Positions 59,076-64,000 of a stretch of DNA of 64,000 bases are shown here, one piece after another. The translations under genes and the position numbers were made by a program. How positions within the stretch are numbered: the first letter of the stretch is position 1; every line of letters starts with the position of its first letter. The notes beneath the pieces were generated by a model that did no database searches, was not told the origin of the DNA, and saw only the letters and a list, made by a program, of their open reading frames with translations. The stretch covers positions 1,240,001-1,304,000 of the forward strand of contig OZ316893.1 in assembly GCA_973895155.1 (NCBI GenBank), read 5' to 3'. The DNA comes from Marsupella aquatica (taxonomy: Eukaryota; Marchantiophyta).

Positions 59076-59401
59076 GTACACCCCCTTAAATGTAAAATTA
59101 GTATAACAATATTCAAGCTTTGCATTTTTTCTGTTTGAAATGGTATCAACAGTCACTTCTCCCTGTATACATCCCTTTAAAAGTAAAAATAGGATAACAC
59201 AATTCAAGCTTTGTGTTTGTTCTGTTTAATATTGTGCTGAAGGGGGTTGAATGTCATCACCTCCATTTACTTTCAAAGAATGGGCACTCCTTACTTTTTA
59301 TGAATGCTGAAGCATTTTGCTGTCAATATTCACTTTACTGTATACATTTCTTTAAAGGTGAGAAGGGGAGAATATATTCATGCCTTGCGTTATTTCTGTT
59401 T
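59076..59401 (+). repeat. Three diverged repeats with CTTTAAA-AATTCAAGCTTTG motif
   Basis: Units at about 59076-59137, 59164-59227 and 59339-59401 share TGTATACATCCCTTTAAA, AATTCAAGCTTTG and TTTTCTGTTT-like ends. Confidence 0.7.
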
Positions 59402-60659
59402 GTGCAGGTAGGTCCTGCTCAAACATGGATGGAGCTGTGATATCAGAAATGGACAGAGCAGAAGGCATTTAAACATACTTTGCATGTCTAGTCACAATAT
59501 TTCAACACCTAGTAGACAGAAGAGCCCACTAATCATCAGAAACATGCACTAAGTATCTACTTAGAATCTTTAACATGTCTGCAGTAAAAGAGCCTCACTG
59601 AGATTAAGCATGCTTTGGAATAAGTTTAGACACCACTTCTAGACACCCCACAGAACTTGCTTGCCAACTACAAACGTTACTATAGTTATCTGTGCTCTGG
59701 AGCACATGGTGGAACATGCACTGTTAGAGCTTCTCTCCCTGCTGCATTTAAAGTGATGGCAGGGATTTATATATAATTGAGACTAAGTTAGGCCCTAATG
59801 CCTGCCTCATGGGGTGGGTCACTGCCCTCTCCGGCGATTTGCCCATAACCAAAGTTATAATATTAACCCTCAATCTGTGACTCACGTCCAAGATAAGACC
59901 TGCTATGATTATTTCCTGACATCCGAGGAACTTATAGAGAATCCCTGATGACGTCCTCAAATGAAAAATTTTAACTGAAATATCAACCTTGAAATGTCTG
60001 TTATTTTGTTCTCCTTTCAATTGGTATCTATCCAAGTATTTTTCATTATTTCTCTACCTCCCGAGATGTGTTTTTGCCTGTTTTATACCAAATCATTTAG
60101 AAGATTTTGATTTAGAGACCCGGAGATCCATCAGTGCACCCAAGTGTCCTTCCACGGTGCTAATGTAATATATATGATAAATTCAACTCAAACTTTTTAT
60201 ATGTATAGGTACTAATGTACCTAAGTAGAAGCAGTATTTGTATTTAATAGTCCATAGATTGTAAGGGTGGATGGTTTAGTTGATTCTTCACATGACATAC
60301 AACTATAAGATTATATAATGATGGAAGAGGATAAATGATCCCGCCACAAGATTGACTTTTAAACTTGTTAGTGTCTTTCTGGTAAATGCACATCAAAATG
60401 CAACTCTATAGTATTGGATGTACTGTAACATGGCATGTGCCCCAAGGTTGGATAGATTTTTCATGAGAACTCATCTAAACAATGCTATCATAACTGCCGT
60501 TTGACATTAGCTATGCCCAGATTGGTGTCACTTTCTTGGCAGGGAGATGACTAGACTGCTTTGCTTGCCTGAGGGAAAATCTGCAACATACCAAAGTGAC
60601 ATAAGCATATTGCAGCGGATTAAGGTTACTGCATTGTCAGCAAACGGACAGAATACAGT
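59402..60659. other. Intergenic, no gene seen
   Basis: AT-rich with only short unrecognised frames. Confidence 0.5.
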
Positions 60660-60795
60660 CACTGTCGTTAGGCTTTTCTGTTTTGTTTTTGGCGTCCTTA
60701 GTGCCCTGGGTTTTTGGCGCTGTGGTCTGTAGTTAATACGTGTTTTGGCCCTTTGGGTCTGTTTTCTCTTTGCCACGTTGGTTTTTGACATGGTG
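60660..60795 (+). mobile_element. Retroelement 3' fragment, family C
   Basis: GGCGTCCTTAGTGCCCTGGG, TTTTTGGCGCTGTGGTCTG, TGGCCCTTTGGGTCTG and TTCTCTTTGCCACGTTGG. The reverse complement matches 48485-48605. The style resembles plant LINE 3' ends that code for short proline-poor tails. Confidence 0.5.
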
Positions 60796-60894
60796 TATAT
60801 TTGAATTGCATTGGGCTCATTATCTGTTTTAGAATTGAACCAAAGAAATCCAGAAATTGGTTGGATGGATTTCTAATGGATTTCTATACCACTA

Positions 60895-61480
60895 TATAGC
60901 ATGCTCATCCTGGAACATGCTTTATTTGTTTGTCTTGTAGTGATTTGAAAGTAAATAAAATATGAGAGCATAGAAGTGCTGTTATATAAGTAAAATGTCT
61001 ACCAAGAAAAGCACAATGACCAAGAAAAGGTACAGTCAATGTTATATAAGTAAAGTGTCTGCCAAGAAGAGCACAGCGACCAAGAAAAGGTACAGTCAAA
61101 CAATGCTACGATGTGTGCACTTAACTCAGGGTGCCTTATGAATGATACTCCTTTCAATAAAAACCATAAACCTAGGAAAGAAAAACATGAGGAGAACTTA
61201 AGAGGCTATGCATTCATGTTCTCCAGCATCATTTCTCTCACTCGTGGTGGTGGAGCCTTTGGTTTCATCTCTAAGAAAACACATACTGTGAAAGGGGGCT
61301 GCCAAAATAAGTTCAAAACACTCTAGAATACCTAGAACTAAAGGGGTCTAAAAATTAATTAAAAATGTATAGAATACAAAGGCTGCCCCTTGATAAGGCA
61401 GATTGAAATGAAAATACACCAAAATCTGAATAAGACAAAATTTGAAATGTGCATATAGCAACTTCAAAAATTTCTATAAA
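60895..61480 (-). repeat. Dispersed repeat family A, copy 3 (inverted)
   Basis: On the minus strand the order TTTTGTCTTATTCAGATTTT, TATCAAGGGGCAGCC, AGACCCCTTTAGTTCTAGG, TTTCTTTCCTAGGTTTATGG and ATCACTACAAGAC with GCATGTTCCAGGATGAGCAT matches 20205-20915. It has its own internal duplication of GTTATATAAGTAAA.TGTCT (about 60982 and 61042). Confidence 0.75.
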
Positions 61481-62539
61481 CTTGATTGTTCTGTTATACC
61501 ACTTAATGCTGTTCCTCCTATGTATTTGGCTGTGCACCAAGATACCAAGATTCTGATGTCACAATAACACAACTAATGGAGAATTAAAATACAGCATAAG
61601 TAATCGATAGACAAAAACATGAAACATGTGACTGTTAGGATATGCATCCCTAACCAATGGTGATAAGTACCTCGCTTCTCTTTTCAGAGACATGTGTTTT
61701 AGCTACCATTTCTTTACGGCTTTGTTATGCTGCTTCCTTTCCATAAATAGCCTTTTGCCCAGTTCCTTCACTCAATTGGGCTTCTTTTCTGTTTTCCTTC
61801 CGTGGAACTCGTTGTTTTTTTCAGGGAACTTTAGTCCTCCCTTTTATTTGATGGGGCTTTTAAACTGTTCCATGAAGGAAAAAAAGTACTCCTACACGTG
61901 AGAGAGTACACAATTTAATTTTGAAAAGTGACAGTCTATGCCAGTCTTGGTGTCAAACATTGAGGCTCATCCGGGCATACACTATCTTCATTTATGGAGT
62001 GACTTAATATAAATATTTTATTTTATATGCATTTAAAACGTGTGTCTCGTATCAGAGTTCAAATACTAGACGGCCCAGTTTCTCGTTGTTATCACCTCAA
62101 AGGTCCGTTTAGGACAGTAATTAGAGAAGGGGGCTTCAGCAACGGTAGACATTCGTTGGACTTTACTACTGTTTAATGCACCCCCCATGGTGCGAGGTGC
62201 TCCGTGGCCGCGTCTCGGGCTCCTCCTCTCGTGCAAGCATTGACTGCCTCCGTCTCTCCTCCACTTCTTCCGCTAAGAAACATTCGCTGGGAGAGCAAAG
62301 CTAGCAAAATGTCCGAGTAGGGGGCCTCAAAGCTCGGCTATACAGCTATACTGGTATATCGTACTCACTAACTCAAATGTTCGCCTTAGACAGTTAAGAC
62401 TCCTGTAAAGAAACGAGTTCAATAGTGAATGCTCCAGTGATTTTAGGCGTGAATTCCAACATATGCATATCCCGTAATCCAGAAACCTACTACTTTCGCA
62501 CATGAACTTTGGGGCCGAACGTGATGATGGCTGCCTATT
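61481..62539. other. Intergenic, small GC-rich island
   Basis: AT-rich except for a GC-rich stretch at 62160-62300. No gene recognised. Confidence 0.4.
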
Positions 62540-62900
62540 ATTGAAAGCACATGAACTTTGGGCCTAACGTGATGATGACTGTTACATTCGAGATGATGGC
62601 TGACTGAGAGGGAAGGAAAAGTGATATATGCTTTGAGACTCAGATGAGACAACAGCCATTCGACTATTCGAGATGATGGCTGACTGAGAGGGAAAGAAAA
62701 GTGATATATGCTTTGCTACTGAGATGAGACAACAGCCACATGAGATGATGGCTGACTGAGAGGGAAGGAAAAGTAATATATGCTTTGAGACTGATATGAG
62801 ACGGGGATGTCTACCTCATGGGCAGGTTAATGTTATCTTCTCTTTCTATTTTTGTTAACTGGGTCCCTTAACCAGAGTTATGGGATGAACCATGAATCTG
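62540..62900. repeat. Dispersed repeat family B, second locus, with internal tandem copies
   Basis: GATGATGGCTGACTGAGAGG, AAGTGATATATGCTTTG and GAGATGAGACAACAGCC are repeated three times, then GGGTCCCTTAACCAGAGTTA and GGATGAACCATGAATCTG. The arrangement parallels 5600-5970. Confidence 0.65.
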
Positions 62901-63905
62901 TTTGTACCTTTGGTCTTTGGTACAAAGAGTAACTGCAGAAGAGGTCAATAGTGGACAAACTTTAGAGCTCAAATGAAAAGCCAAATACAGACCTGAAAAC
63001 CTAGAAAATCAAGAAAACATAAAGATGTACCAGTGCAGCATTATGATAATTTAATGGTTCAATTAGCATGGCAACTAAGTGTGTAAGTGGGATATGAATG
63101 TCCCTTAAGGGGGCAACCCGCTCTTGAGAAGGGGTGATGGAGGGAAGTACAATGAACTCTCATAAATTCACACTCCCCTTAAGAAGCATCCGGAGTGAAA
63201 TTGACTGGGCTTTGCACCATGACACAAGTGCAAAAATTTGAATTAATTTGCATCTATTGATAAGAGTGTATGGCTTGGATCTCTTTGTCCAATGTGCAAT
63301 GATGGGGGATATACGATTTAGTAATCCCCTATCTCAAAATTGCAACTTTCACTCTGTCTAAAAATGACATGTACTCGTCAAGAAGTGTAAATCAAATGGA
63401 TTGTGCACTTATCCATAAGAATTTCTAATCCCTTCTTTAATATTCTGATTTATTGGAGCCCTCGTTGCACTTCCAAAAGGTGCCAAAATAGGTTCAAATG
63501 GTCAGAAAAAAGGATATATGGGGATGCCAGGCAATTATTATTCAGGGTTTGCACTTATGACGTAAGCACTAATATGATTAGGAAGTTTTCGGCTTGCTCA
63601 CAAACATCAAAAATAGTTCAATCAGTTGGGTATGCAGCCAATATTGATTGATGAGGACAACTTAGTATTTAAATCAGTGTTGTGGGTAATAATGTCAGAG
63701 TTGGGCCAACTCCGTAAAATATGATTCTACCTAACAAGATCACCTAGATCCACCTTGTATGAGGCATGCCAGTGACACAATAAGAATTGATATCCCTCGT
63801 TTCCCTAAATTCCCTCCCTCCATCCACCCCTACTTCCTTGGCTCCAACTTACAAAACCTTCCTTGCATTCAACAGCGGGAGCGAGAGAATAATAACCCCT
63901 ACTCA
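62901..63905. other. Intergenic, no gene seen
   Basis: AT-rich with no supported feature. Confidence 0.45.
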
Positions 63906-63967
63906 CCTACTATAGTAGGGAGCTAATCTAGAGGGAGCTAGAACCGCTGCTCACCTACTATAGTAGG
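63906..63967. repeat. Two copies of a perfect 14-bp palindrome
   Basis: CCTACTATAGTAGG at 63906-63919 and 63954-63967 is its own reverse complement. The two lie 48 bp apart within a diverged direct repeat (CTCACCTACTATAGTAGGG). Confidence 0.8.
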
Positions 63968-64000
63968 GGCCTACATCTTGTAGGAGCTAGCTACATATAG

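Overview
The window is nuclear DNA of a land plant. Spliced genes with GT-AG introns encode plant-type proteins: a three-finger CCCH protein, a LanC-like protein, a galectin-domain GT31 hydroxyproline galactosyltransferase and the snoRNP factor NAF1. Around them lie degraded LINE, Copia, SINE-like and terminal-inverted-repeat elements. Low gene density, a fungal-type dehydrogenase gene and the absence of angiosperm hallmarks would fit a bryophyte or other early-diverging lineage; that is inference, and I cannot name the species.

Layout. 1-4064 (+): 3' part of the CCCH gene. 4.5-10 kb: a 721-bp TTAA-flanked element with very long inverted repeats, a 49-bp tandem array, a LINE C-terminal fragment with its 3' tail, and AT-rich DNA. 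10.49-12.52 kb (+): a two-exon short-chain dehydrogenase (SDR) gene that looks fungal and carries a presequence-like extension. Its intron holds a threefold 183-bp repeat, and its stop codon opens a minisatellite followed by decayed copies of its own last codons (to 14.5 kb). 14.8-26.4 kb: no intact gene; LINE tail, SINE-like unit, a possible Crypton/DUF3504-type relic at 17.8-18.3 kb, dispersed repeats and an LTR/primer-binding-site relic. 26.59-29.85 kb (+): six-exon LanC-like gene. 31.32-34.66 kb (-): seven-exon GT31 galactosyltransferase, convergent with it. 35.5-40.6 kb: tandem and diverged repeats. 40.60-43.60 kb (-): four-exon NAF1. 43.6-49.4 kb: repeats, including a retroposon with a 17-bp target-site duplication. 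49.48-53.75 kb (-): a decayed Copia element with a perfect 5-bp target-site duplication and a deletion joining its 5' LTR to gag. 53.8-64 kb: no recognisable gene; LINE tails, dispersed repeats and two perfect 14-bp palindromes.

The genes do not form a pathway: post-transcriptional or nuclear RNA work (CCCH), a metabolic oxidoreductase (SDR), thioether/glutathione chemistry (LanC-like), arabinogalactan-protein glycosylation (GT31) and H/ACA snoRNP assembly (NAF1). What unites the window is its mutational style: short direct tandem duplications occur at every scale, several inside coding exons with lengths that keep the frame (27, 39 and 45 bp).

The most interesting item is the fungal-type SDR gene with its added N-terminal extension and its amplified 3' end.
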